The notes beneath the pieces were generated by a model. The model was given only the letters and a program-made list of their open reading frames with translations. It had not been told where the DNA came from and did no database searches. The position numbers and the translations under genes are program-made. Positions 1 through 6,081 of a stretch of DNA of 9,048 nt are shown here, piece by piece. The stretch covers positions 1 through 9,048 of the forward strand of contig JALHFZ010000098.1 in the NCBI GenBank assembly GCA_022837505.1. Direction: 5' to 3'. Position 1 is the first letter of the stretch. Every line of letters begins with the position of its first letter. Source of the DNA: Synergistaceae bacterium (GTDB lineage Bacteria; Synergistota; Synergistia; Synergistales; Aminobacteriaceae).

Positions 1-33
1 ATACGGAAGATGCAGTAGTTTGAAAGAAGACGG

Positions 34-65
34 AGAGGCCGGAGGGAAAAATCCCCCCGGCCTCT
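34..65 (-). terminator. Probable terminator hairpin after the MFS/GGDEF unit
   Basis: A perfect GC-rich stem pairs AGAGGCCGG (34-42) with CCGGCCTCT (57-65). It lies 15 bp beyond the stop codon of the minus-strand MFS gene. The enclosed sequence can pair further (GGG with CCC) around an A-rich loop. On the minus strand the stem is followed by a pyrimidine-rich stretch (CCGTCTTCTTTC), which is a weak U-tract. It most likely ends the GGDEF-MFS transcript. It could also work for a plus-strand transcript entering from the left, because TTCCTTTG follows on that side. Confidence 0.6.
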
Positions 66-79
66 TCCTTTGTCCCGAA

Positions 80-1249
80 TCAGGAGCTCTTTTTCTTTCC
101 CCGGGAGAATTTTCCCTCCGGAAGCCACATCCAGGTCACCATCCCCGCCGCGGCGATGCAGAGAAGGGCAAAAAGGCGGAAGGCGGTCTGGGTGCCGAAG
201 AGGGAGGAGCCGAACCCCATGTAGAGGGGCAGGAGGAACCAGCTCAGGTCCATGGAGAAATGCACAAGGGCCGACGCCTTGGCCCGGAGGGGAGGGGCGG
301 CGAGGTCGGCCGTGAAGGCGAGATGGGCGGGGTAGGCGAACCCCATGCCGAGGCCGTAGAAGAAGCCCCAGGCCACGAGGGAGGCCGGGCTTTCGGCCGC
401 GGAGACGCCGAGAAGGCACAGGGCCATGAGCAGAAAGGACGGGCCGGCGAAGGCGGTGCGGCTGTACCGGTTGAAAAAGTTCCGCCCGGCGATCCGGATG
501 ATGAGGGCTCCCCCTCCGAGGGAGAAGATGAACCACGAGGGGACGAGGTTCCGCTCGAGAAAGACGTTTCCCACGAAGACGATGGATGAGTCGCAGAGGC
601 CGAAGAAGAAGCAGGAGAATATGATTTTGCCCGCGGGAGTATCCCTGAAGAGGTCCCCGTAGCTCCCCCACTTCATGGGAGATCCGTCTGCGGAGGGGTG
701 GGGGTTTTTCGCAGGGCGAAGGCGGAGGGCAAGAAAGAGGGAGACGGCAGCGGCAGCGATGGGGAGAAGGTAATAGAATTGTCCGAGATCGTTCCGGACG
801 AAATAGTCGGTGAGGGGCACCACGGTGAACATGGGGACGAGGCTCCCCACGGAGACGAGGACAAAGGCAAGCCCCCGTTTCGATTCCGCCACGGAGAGGG
901 CCTGGTATGTGGTGAGGGCGACCATGAAAATACTGTACCCCACCCCCATGACGACCCGGACTCCCACAAACCAGAGGAAGGGCCCCTCATAGAGCTGCAG
1001 GGCAAGGGCGCAGACAAGGCAGAGGAGGGCGGAGAAGATCATGCTCCGCCGGACACCCGCATGCTCGGTGATCCACCCTCCGAGGGGACGGACGGCGGTG
1101 GTGGCGGCATAGAAGGCTCCCACCAGAATGCCCGCCGAGGCGGCGGAATACCCCCGGACGGCGAGATAGGGGGCCAGGAAGAAGAAGGCGTTCGAGTACG
1201 AATAGATGGCGATGTTGATTATGATAAGCGAGACGATAAGCCTGTCCAT
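80..1249 (-). CDS. MFS transporter, intact (389 aa)
   Basis: This is a polytopic inner-membrane protein of the major facilitator superfamily with about 12 hydrophobic helices, within the usual 380-430 aa. A loop motif A-like sequence (G-G-W-I-T-E-H-A-G-V-R-R, about residues 57-68) lies between TM2 and TM3. A hydrophilic central loop (about residues 200-225, rich in P, K, N and S) separates the two six-helix halves. The tail is short and basic (GKKKSS). The ATG at 1249 is chosen because AAGGAG (1254-1259) sits just upstream and the protein then begins directly with TM1 (MDRLIVSLIIINIAIY). The frame stays open for 86 more codons, but those encode an R/P/G-rich stretch that overlaps the GGDEF gene and is not MFS-like. 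The start lies 35 bp after the GGDEF stop, so the two are probably cotranscribed. The fold resembles drug/sugar efflux-type MFS proteins. The substrate cannot be read from sequence. Confidence 0.9.
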   Translation of the reverse strand: MDRLIVSLIIINIAIYSYSNAFFFLAPYLAVRGYSAASAGILVGAFYAATTAVRPLGGWITEHAGVRRSMIFSALLCLVCALALQLYEGPFLWFVGVRVVMGVGYSIFMVALTTYQALSVAESKRGLAFVLVSVGSLVPMFTVVPLTDYFVRNDLGQFYYLLPIAAAAVSLFLALRLRPAKNPHPSADGSPMKWGSYGDLFRDTPAGKIIFSCFFFGLCDSSIVFVGNVFLERNLVPSWFIFSLGGGALIIRIAGRNFFNRYSRTAFAGPSFLLMALCLLGVSAAESPASLVAWGFFYGLGMGFAYPAHLAFTADLAAPPLRAKASALVHFSMDLSWFLLPLYMGFGSSLFGTQTAFRLFALLCIAAAGMVTWMWLPEGKFSRGKKKSS

Positions 1250-1284
1250 AGATCTCCTTCCTGACGTGGGGGGTGGTTTATCCC

Positions 1285-2328
1285 TCAGTCTCCTGGTGCC
1301 GGCACGACGGCGGAACGGGTCATGACCCGTCCCTTGCCGGCGGTCTTCGCGGCGTAGAGTGCCTGGTCTGCCCGGGCGAAGGCCTCCGCCGGGTTGGTTC
1401 CTGCCGCGACGTGGACCATTCCGACGGAGACGGAGAGGGGGGGAGTACAGAGAGTTGCCTGCCGGCAGAGGTTTTCCGCGATGACATGGCCGTTCTTCTC
1501 GGGGCATTCGGGGAGGATGATGGCGAACTCGTCCCCTCCGATCCGGGCGGCAATATCCCCCTTCCGGATGACCCGCTCTATGGCTGAAGCCATGTTTTTC
1601 AGCGCCTGATCCCCTTCCGGATGTCCCCTTGTATCGTTGATGGCCTTGAAATTATCCATATCCAGCAGGAAGAGGGCGAGGTCCCTTCCCTCCCTCAAGA
1701 CTCCGGAAAGGCATTCATCGAAGTGGCGCCGGTTGAAGAGCCCTGTCAGGGGGTCCCGGAGGGCCAGGGCTCTGGCTTCCCTCTGGGAGTGGAAAAGGGA
1801 GGCGATCTCAAGGGTTTTTTTCCTCTGGAGAAGGGAGAAGAAAAGCATGGAGGAGAGGATGAAGAAATAGCAGACGGCGAGGTTGACCATATGCCCCCGG
1901 AGATCGCCGGCGAGGAAGAATGCCCCTCCGAAGGCGAAGGCGTTGATCCCCATATAGGTGAAAAAGACGTCCCGCCGCCGGAATTCCATGTAGATCCCTG
2001 ACCCGAGGAGAGTCACGATGTGGCGCAGCAGCAGAACCTCGATATCCGCCTCGAGATAGAAGGCCCCGAGGGGAAGAAGGTTCAGAAAGAGAAGGAGAGG
2101 GGGGAGAAATCCCCGGATTGCCGGAAGGGATAGGGCCTCCATCCGCCACCGGAAAAAAAGAAAGAGAAAGGCGAAGAAGAAGTCCAGTATCGCCAGGAGG
2201 ACAAAACTCAGAAAGACGTCCGCGGCGGCGCAGGCGAGAAACCAGCCGGCGGTGATGACGGACAGAATCCGAAGGGCCGGAAGCTCCTTTTCTGCAGAGA
2301 AGCTCGAGAGGAGGTTTTTTCGGGCCAT
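1285..2328 (-). CDS. Membrane-anchored diguanylate cyclase (GGDEF domain, 347 aa)
   Basis: It is predicted to condense two GTP into cyclic di-GMP at the inner membrane. Residues about 20-165 form roughly six hydrophobic segments with short loops and no recognisable extracellular sensor domain. A short linker (about 166-190, charged, probably helical) leads to the catalytic domain, which opens with DPLTGLFNRR (192-201). Visible functional residues are LLDMDNFK (D223 and D225, metal/GTP region), NDTRGHPEGD (231-240), the intact signature GGDEF at 264-268, and an RxxD inhibitory site (RKGD, 255-258) exactly five residues before it. An active, product-inhibited cyclase is therefore expected. There is no EAL or HD-GYP domain. 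The ATG at 2328 has AGGAGG seven bases upstream. A promoter with a perfect TATAAT lies just upstream, and the downstream MFS gene is probably in the same operon. The input signal is unknown. Confidence 0.93.
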   Translation of the reverse strand: MARKNLLSSFSAEKELPALRILSVITAGWFLACAAADVFLSFVLLAILDFFFAFLFLFFRWRMEALSLPAIRGFLPPLLLFLNLLPLGAFYLEADIEVLLLRHIVTLLGSGIYMEFRRRDVFFTYMGINAFAFGGAFFLAGDLRGHMVNLAVCYFFILSSMLFFSLLQRKKTLEIASLFHSQREARALALRDPLTGLFNRRHFDECLSGVLREGRDLALFLLDMDNFKAINDTRGHPEGDQALKNMASAIERVIRKGDIAARIGGDEFAIILPECPEKNGHVIAENLCRQATLCTPPLSVSVGMVHVAAGTNPAEAFARADQALYAAKTAGKGRVMTRSAVVPAPGD

Positions 2329-2343
2329 GGGAATCCTCCTTAC

Positions 2344-2358
2344 ATTGAATTTTTCAAT
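2344..2358. repeat. Short inverted repeat at the GGDEF transcript start
   Basis: A perfect dyad ATTGAA-TTT-TTCAAT lies between the -10 box and the ribosome binding site of the diguanylate cyclase gene, covering roughly the first transcribed bases. It could be an operator or a weak leader hairpin. It is A/T-rich and short, so chance is a fair explanation. Confidence 0.35.
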
Positions 2359-2363
2359 TAATA

Positions 2364-2391
2364 ATTATACAGCCCGGGAGAGGAAAAACAA
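2364..2391 (-). promoter_or_regulatory. Promoter of the GGDEF-MFS unit
   Basis: On the minus strand a consensus -10 box TATAAT (2364-2369) is preceded at 16 bp by TTGTTT (2386-2391), a partial -35 match. It reads towards the ATG at 2328. The surrounding A/T-rich stretch stands out from the GC-rich genes. The -35 box lies in the U-tract of the ferredoxin terminator, so the two signals are packed together. Confidence 0.7.
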
Positions 2392-2421
2392 ATGCCCCTT
2401 CCGACCGGAATCGAAAGGGGC
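2384..2421 (-). terminator. Rho-independent terminator of the ferredoxin gene
   Basis: On the minus strand GCCCCTTTC (2421-2413) pairs with GGAAGGGGC (2402-2394), a 9-bp stem with one G-U pair and a 10-base loop. It is followed by ATTTGTTTTT (2393-2384). It begins 30 bp after the ferredoxin stop codon and would isolate this gene from the GGDEF gene downstream. Confidence 0.8.
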
Positions 2422-2450
2422 TCCGTCAACTCAACAGCAGACGCCGGAAA

Positions 2451-2624
2451 CTACTGAGAGATGGCGTCCACGGGGCAGACGGGAACACAGCTGCCGCATT
2501 CAATGCAGGTTTCCTGGTCAACTTCAGCCTTGCCGTCGTTCATTGTAATGGCCTCAACGGGGCAGGTCCCTACGCACGTTTCGCAGCCAATGCATGTCTC
2601 CTTGTCCACTACTGCCTTTGCCAT
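2451..2624 (-). CDS. 2[4Fe-4S] ferredoxin (57 aa)
   Basis: This is a small soluble electron carrier with two cubane clusters, as used by low-potential oxidoreductases of anaerobes. Conceptual translation starts MAKAVVDKET and has two CxxCxxCxxxCP motifs: C11, C14, C17, C21 and C40, C43, C46, C50, each followed by proline. The two halves (C-P-V-E-A-I and C-P-V-D-A-I) show the internal symmetry of clostridial-type ferredoxins, and 57 aa is the normal family length. The ATG at 2624 has AGGAGG (2633-2638) eight bases upstream and the gene ends in TAG. It has its own promoter inside the end of gpsA and its own terminator, so it is probably expressed as a short, abundant monocistronic message, with some read-through from gpsA possible. 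The neighbours do not reveal a specific redox partner. Confidence 0.95.
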   Translation of the reverse strand: MAKAVVDKETCIGCETCVGTCPVEAITMNDGKAEVDQETCIECGSCVPVCPVDAISQ

Positions 2625-2659
2625 AGAACATTCCTCCTCGCAAAAAGTTCATATTGATT

Positions 2660-3718
2660 TCAACAGTCCGGATTATACCCTACTTTATCCTCCGGTACAA
2701 CCGGAGGCTCCCAGAGAAGCCCGGCAGAGTACTCCGGTTTGAGGTCCCGGGCCATGAGTTTTTCAAGCTCTTCCTCCGGTGAGGCCCCTTCGTAGAGGAG
2801 GCGGTAGACCCCCTCGGAGATGGGAAGCTCCACTCCCATCCTCCGTCCCATCTCCACCACCGCCCGGACGGTGAAGGCCCCTTCGGCCACCTCGCCGATC
2901 TCGTCCTTCGCCTCCCCGAGGGTGAGCCCCCGGCCGAGGGCCTCCCCAAGGCGGAAGTTCCGGGACTGGCTGCTGTAGCAGGTGAGGACGAGGTCCCCCA
3001 TCCCCGCAAGACCCGCCAGGGTGAGGGGGTGAGCACCGAGGAGACGGCCGAGGCGCATGATCTCCGCCAGGCCGCGGCTCACGAGGGCAGCCCGGGCATT
3101 GTCGCCGAGGGAGAGGGCCGAGGTCATCCCCGAGGCGATGGCCATGACGTTTTTGACCGCCCCGCCGACCTCCGTTCCGGCCACGTCTGAAGAGGTGTAG
3201 ATACGAAGGCGGGAGGTGTTCAGCCGGGACTGCCAGAAGAGGGCCGATCCCTTATTTTGTGAAGCGACGGTGACCGCCGTGGGGAGGCCCTCCGCCACCT
3301 CTCGAGCGAAGCTCGGTCCCGAGAGGACGGAATACTGCCCCTTCGGGAGAAGTTCCTCCGCTATCTCGCTTATCCTCTTCCCCGTGGAGATCTCAATCCC
3401 CTTTGCCACGTTGCATATCTCCGTCCGGGAGGTGCACCAGGGGGAGAGGCGGGGAAGAAAGCCCCGGAGGGTTTGGGTGGGGAGGGCGAGGATCCAGTAA
3501 TGAGAGAAAAGCGCCCCCTCCCCGGGGTCATCCGTGGCGGTTACGCCGGGGGGAAGGGAGACGGAGGGAAGATAGTTCGGGTTGCGGCCGGAGGCATTGA
3601 TGGCCCGGGCCTGTTCGGGCCGCCTGCACCAGAGGAGAACGGAACATCCCGACCGGGCAGCCGAGGCCGCAAGGGCGGTTCCCCAGCTGCCGGCTCCGAA
3701 AATAGTCACATCCGCCAT
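2660..3718 (-). CDS. gpsA: NAD(P)H-dependent glycerol-3-phosphate dehydrogenase
   Basis: A cytoplasmic enzyme that reduces dihydroxyacetone phosphate to sn-glycerol-3-phosphate for phospholipid synthesis. The N-terminal Rossmann fold has GAGSWGTALA (8-17) for dinucleotide binding. Further family motifs are NVAKGIE (103-109), SGPSFA (133-138), GGAVKN (185-190, with the expected catalytic Lys189), GDNARAAL (205-212, substrate binding), and GLAGMGDLVLTC with the following SSQSRN (236-254). The ATG at 3718 has a GGGAGG-type site eight bases upstream and the protein opens directly into the Rossmann strand MADVTIFGAG. At 352 aa it is about 15-20 residues longer than usual. The extra C-terminal tail after LMARDLKPEY is P/E-rich and its codons contain the ferredoxin promoter. 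No convincing promoter lies directly upstream, so it may depend on transcription from the disrupted MFS gene before it. Confidence 0.96.
   Translation of the reverse strand: MADVTIFGAGSWGTALAASAARSGCSVLLWCRRPEQARAINASGRNPNYLPSVSLPPGVTATDDPGEGALFSHYWILALPTQTLRGFLPRLSPWCTSRTEICNVAKGIEISTGKRISEIAEELLPKGQYSVLSGPSFAREVAEGLPTAVTVASQNKGSALFWQSRLNTSRLRIYTSSDVAGTEVGGAVKNVMAIASGMTSALSLGDNARAALVSRGLAEIMRLGRLLGAHPLTLAGLAGMGDLVLTCYSSQSRNFRLGEALGRGLTLGEAKDEIGEVAEGAFTVRAVVEMGRRMGVELPISEGVYRLLYEGASPEEELEKLMARDLKPEYSAGLLWEPPVVPEDKVGYNPDC
2672..2700 (-). promoter_or_regulatory. Ferredoxin promoter inside the gpsA 3' end
   Basis: On the minus strand a perfect TATAAT (2672-2677) lies 17 bp from TTGTAC (2695-2700), about 50 bp upstream of the ferredoxin ATG. 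The -10 box coincides with the codons for Tyr-Asn in the last six residues of GpsA. The -35 match is only partial. The -10 quality, spacing and position support a real promoter. Confidence 0.7.
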
Positions 3719-3743
3719 GGATATTTCCTCCCTTTTATTCTTC

Positions 3744-4794
3744 TCAATTTGAAGCCGCCCCGGGGGCGGTTCTTTCTTCCGGAGTGAAGAGGAGCATTAT
3801 GGTACCACTGCGGAGGACATGATCGTTCCGTTGAAAAACCCCACGGCAGCTCCCATGGACCCGGGGTGCCGGCGGCTGACGATGTCCCCCACCCAGGAGA
3901 CGGCGATGGGGGAGAAGGCCGTGTTGCTGAAAAGGCCGAAGAAGAGGAGGACCGCTATGATCTGCCCGGAGGTGGCCGCTCTCGTGAGAAGGAAGAGGGC
4001 GGCGGCGCTGACGGGAAGGACGAAGAGGGCGATCCTCTTTCTGCCGAGCCTGTCGGAGAGGCGCCCCCAGAGAACTCCCCCGGGGAGGGCGGTCAGGGCG
4101 ATCAGCCCCGTGTACAGCCCGGATTTCGACAGGGAAAAGCTCCGCTCTATCTGGAGAAAGGTGGGGCCCCAGGTGGCGGCGACCCAGAAGCCGTAGAGGG
4201 ATGTGAAGGTGGCGATGTTGATCTTCCAGAGGTCCCGGTCCTGGAAGAGCCTTTTGTAGGTCTTCCATGAGGGGGAATCGGCGTTCCGGACGTCGGGAAG
4301 CTTTTTCAGAAAAAGGGCGATCATGAGGGCCGTGGGGATTGTGAGAAGAAGGAAGGGGGCCCGGTAGCTGCCGAAGAATTCGTAGACCGGCCCGCTCATG
4401 GCCATACCCCCCAGGATGCCGAGGGCCATCCCCATGCCGATCAGCCCCGAGCTTATACCTCGTTTTTCCGGAGGGACCGCGGCGAGCATGGTGGCGAAGG
4501 AGCAGGGATAGTAGGCTCCCGCTCCGAATCCGTGGAGGGCGGAGAAGAAAAGAAGGAGGGAGAAGGAGGTCCCGAAAAGTCCGAGGCCGAAGATGCCGAT
4601 CCCCGACAGGGAGAACATGACGAGCAGCACCCGCCTGGTGCCCCATCGGTCGGCGGCGAAGCCGCTCGGGATCTGCAGAAGGACGTAGAAAAGAAAGTAG
4701 GCGCTTGTGATGGCCCCTGCCTGGACGGAGGTGATGTTCAGCCTTTGCGGTCGGCATAGAGCACGGCCCAGCCGAGCATGAGGGCGGCGATCAC
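3744..4794 (-). pseudogene. MFS transporter disrupted by two out-of-frame deletions
   Basis: The main open segment (about 4741 down to the TAA at 3797-3799) encodes about 314 residues of an anion/organic-acid type MFS protein: TM2 onward, loop motif A as SGFAADRWGTRR, a central loop near LFLKKLPDVRNADSP, then helices up to TM11 (AVGFFNGTIMSSAVV). TM1 is not in that frame. A GTG at 4794, with GGAGG (4803-4807) eight bases upstream, starts a second frame reading IAALMLGWAVLYADR, a typical MFS TM1, which stops at 4738-4740. The 12 or so residues that normally join TM1 to TM2 are absent. At the other end the protein stops mid TM11, and a third frame continues with IMLLFTPEERTAPGAASN to a stop at 3744-3746, which looks like the original C-terminus after TM12. 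The ATG at 4801 is only two bases from the ribosome binding site and gives a non-MFS N-terminus. True inactivation, or missing bases in the assembly, would both explain this. Confidence 0.75.
3751..3772. repeat. GC-rich hairpin between the broken MFS gene and gpsA
   Basis: CCGCCCC (3755-3761) and GGGGCGG (3763-3769) form a near-perfect palindrome with a one-base centre, flanked by GAA and TTC arms with one bulged G. On the plus strand it is followed by TTCTTTCTT, which resembles a terminator, but no plus-strand gene leads into it. On the minus strand no U-tract follows. It overlaps the last codons of the presumed ancestral MFS reading frame, 33 bp before the gpsA start. Confidence 0.4.
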
Positions 4795-4802
4795 GGGACA
4801 TT

Positions 4803-4807
4803 CCTCC
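4803..4807 (-). promoter_or_regulatory. Ribosome binding site that decides the MFS start
   Basis: GGAGG on the minus strand is eight bases from GTG (4794) but only two bases from the in-between ATG (4801). The spacing favours GTG, which opens the frame encoding TM1, and so supports the view that the long frame lacking TM1 is not the original N-terminus. Confidence 0.6.
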
Positions 4808-4826
4808 AGAAGGAAAAGATCTCTCT

Positions 4827-4854
4827 ATTGTATCCTCTTTTCAGCGAAATTGAA
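4827..4854 (-). promoter_or_regulatory. Promoter of the disrupted MFS gene
   Basis: On the minus strand TACAAT (4827-4832) is preceded at 16 bp by TTCAAT (4849-4854), a weaker -35 match. It reads towards the GTG at 4794 and may also be the promoter that serves gpsA. It is divergent from the kinase promoter, with the two -35 boxes 11 bp apart. Confidence 0.55.
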
Positions 4855-4863
4855 GGCCTCCTT
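4853..4863. repeat. Small dyad between the divergent -35 boxes
   Basis: AAGG-CCT-CCTT is a short perfect dyad centred at 4858, overlapping the end of the minus-strand -35 box and reaching nearly to the plus-strand one. A protein bound here could affect both promoters. With four-base arms, chance is quite possible. Confidence 0.25.
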
Positions 4864-4865
4864 AA

Positions 4866-4894
4866 TTGCCATCAGCAGGATTAAAAGCTACAAT
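4866..4894 (+). promoter_or_regulatory. Promoter of the DegS-like kinase gene
   Basis: TTGCCA (4866-4871, five of six consensus bases) and TACAAT (4889-4894, five of six) are separated by exactly 17 bp. Transcription would start near 4901, giving a short leader of about 14 to 38 bases depending on which start codon is used. Confidence 0.75.
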
Positions 4895-4896
4895 GA

Positions 4897-4923
4897 CCTG
4901 TACGATATTTCTGAATGTACAGG
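4897..4923. repeat. Perfect 7-bp inverted repeat at the kinase transcript start
   Basis: CCTGTAC (4897-4903) and GTACAGG (4917-4923) are perfect inverted copies with a 13-base spacer, so the half-site centres are 20 bp (about two helical turns) apart. The repeat covers the predicted +1 and the first possible ATG (4915). It could be a repressor operator. In RNA, only the part after +1 would be transcribed if the start is near 4901, which makes a DNA-level role more likely than a hairpin. Confidence 0.55.
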
Positions 4924-6081
4924 ATGGGGGGGTGCACATTGCCCGGCGAGAACTTTGCCCTTCGGCTCAAGGAAATACAGGATAAGGTAAGCGAATCCCT
5001 TCAGTTCAGCATCGACAGCATTTCAGCCCTCCGGGAGGACGAACGGCAGCGCCTCGACGAAATCCGCTCCCGGCGGGAGGTTGTGCAGAAGGAAATAAAA
5101 GAAGCGATCGCCTCCGTCGACAGGGCCGAGAAAGAGTACAGAAATTCCCGCCTTGAGCTTCTCGCCGCAAGCCGCACAGGGAACGAACAGGCCGAGAAGG
5201 AGACCTACGAGAAGGCCATGGCCCTTATGAAGGCCCGGGGAGCCTGCGAAGAGCGGGAGAAGTTTCTCTCCGGCCAGAGGGAGGAACTGGCCCGGGAAGA
5301 ACGCAGATGTGAAAAGATGATCGCCCGGAGCGAAGAGATGGGCAACCGCTTCCGTATAGCCCTCAACATGCTCAGTTTTGATTTTTCGGAGGACTCCGCC
5401 GCGCCTCTTTCCCCCCGGGAGGAGGACATCTTCACGGGGCTCCGCCTTGCCGAGCGGGAGAGCATCTCCCTGGCCAGGGACCTTCACGACGGCCCGATTC
5501 AGACCTTTTCCGCCACCGGCCTCATGATGGATCTGGCCAGCGAATACCTTGCAAGAAATGATTTCGAAAAAGCCCGGCTGGAGCTGGCCCGGAGCAGAGA
5601 AAATCTTGCCTCGGCACTGTCTGACTTCCGATCCTTCCTCTTTCAGCTCAACCCCTCAGGGCTGAAGGAGGGGCTGGACGTCGCCTTGAGCCGCCTTGCC
5701 TCCCAGTCGGGGAAGGTCAAAGGGACGGAAGTCCGGTACGCCGTAGAGGGGAGGGCGGATACCCTGTCCCTTCCCCTCCGGACAGCCGTCTTCAAGATTA
5801 TCCAGCAGGCCGTTCTGAACGCCGTCGGCAGCGGCCGGGCCGGCAAAGTGCGGATCGCGGTGAGCATCGGGAAAGAGGTGCTCCGGGTGAAGGTGGCGGA
5901 TGACGGTGTGGGGTTTGACGTGGAGAAGGAGCGGAGGGAGGCCTCCGCTCGGGGTTCCTGGGGGCTTGTGAACATGGAGGCCCGGGCGCAGACGATCCGG
6001 GGCGAGCTCTCCATCGAAAGCGAACCGGGGAGGGGAACAGTGGTCTCCCTCACCGTCCCGCTGAACGGAAGGGGAAAATAA
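4915..6081 (+). CDS. Soluble DegS-like sensor histidine kinase (up to 388 aa)
   Basis: A predicted cytoplasmic two-component kinase: it autophosphorylates on His and passes phosphate to a response regulator. No membrane segment is visible. Residues about 15-145 are highly charged (E/R/K) and probably form long coiled coils, as in DegS. The HisKA_3-type dimerisation domain has LARDLHDGPIQ (186-196) with phospho-acceptor His191. The HATPase domain has an N-box region FKIIQQAVLNAV (293-304), ADDGVGFD (328-335) and a G-box GSWGLVNMEARA (347-358), then PGRGTVVSL. The N-box keeps Asn302, but the usual E is Q298 and the usual K-H pair is G-S. The start is uncertain: ATG 4915 has no ribosome binding site, ATG 4924 is too close to AGG, and TTG 4939 follows a G7 run at six bases and would give 380 aa. 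No response regulator is adjacent, so the partner is unknown. A strong terminator follows directly. Confidence 0.9.
   Translation: MYRMGGCTLPGENFALRLKEIQDKVSESLQFSIDSISALREDERQRLDEIRSRREVVQKEIKEAIASVDRAEKEYRNSRLELLAASRTGNEQAEKETYEKAMALMKARGACEEREKFLSGQREELAREERRCEKMIARSEEMGNRFRIALNMLSFDFSEDSAAPLSPREEDIFTGLRLAERESISLARDLHDGPIQTFSATGLMMDLASEYLARNDFEKARLELARSRENLASALSDFRSFLFQLNPSGLKEGLDVALSRLASQSGKVKGTEVRYAVEGRADTLSLPLRTAVFKIIQQAVLNAVGSGRAGKVRIAVSIGKEVLRVKVADDGVGFDVEKERREASARGSWGLVNMEARAQTIRGELSIESEPGRGTVVSLTVPLNGRGK

Noticed and set aside
20..589. Plus-strand open frame of 189 codons at the left edge
   Set aside because: It is antisense to the intact MFS gene. Its product is dominated by G, E, R and P with no motif, as expected from the complement of GC-rich coding DNA.
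698..1264. Plus-strand open frame of 188 codons
   Set aside because: It is antisense to the MFS gene, very E/G/D-rich, and has no ribosome binding site or family motif.
1250..1507. N-terminal extension of the left MFS protein
   Set aside because: The 86 extra codons overlap the GGDEF gene and encode an R/P/G-rich stretch. The ATG at 1249 has a strong ribosome binding site and a proper TM1.
3744..4757. A 337-codon minus-strand frame as a gene in its own right
   Set aside because: Except for its last 17 or so residues it is an arginine/proline/histidine-rich shadow of the MFS frame. Only the tail is plausibly part of the ancestral transporter.
5023..5487. Minus-strand open frame antisense to the kinase gene
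   Set aside because: It has no recognisable motif. The kinase frame on the opposite strand has clear H, N, D and G boxes.
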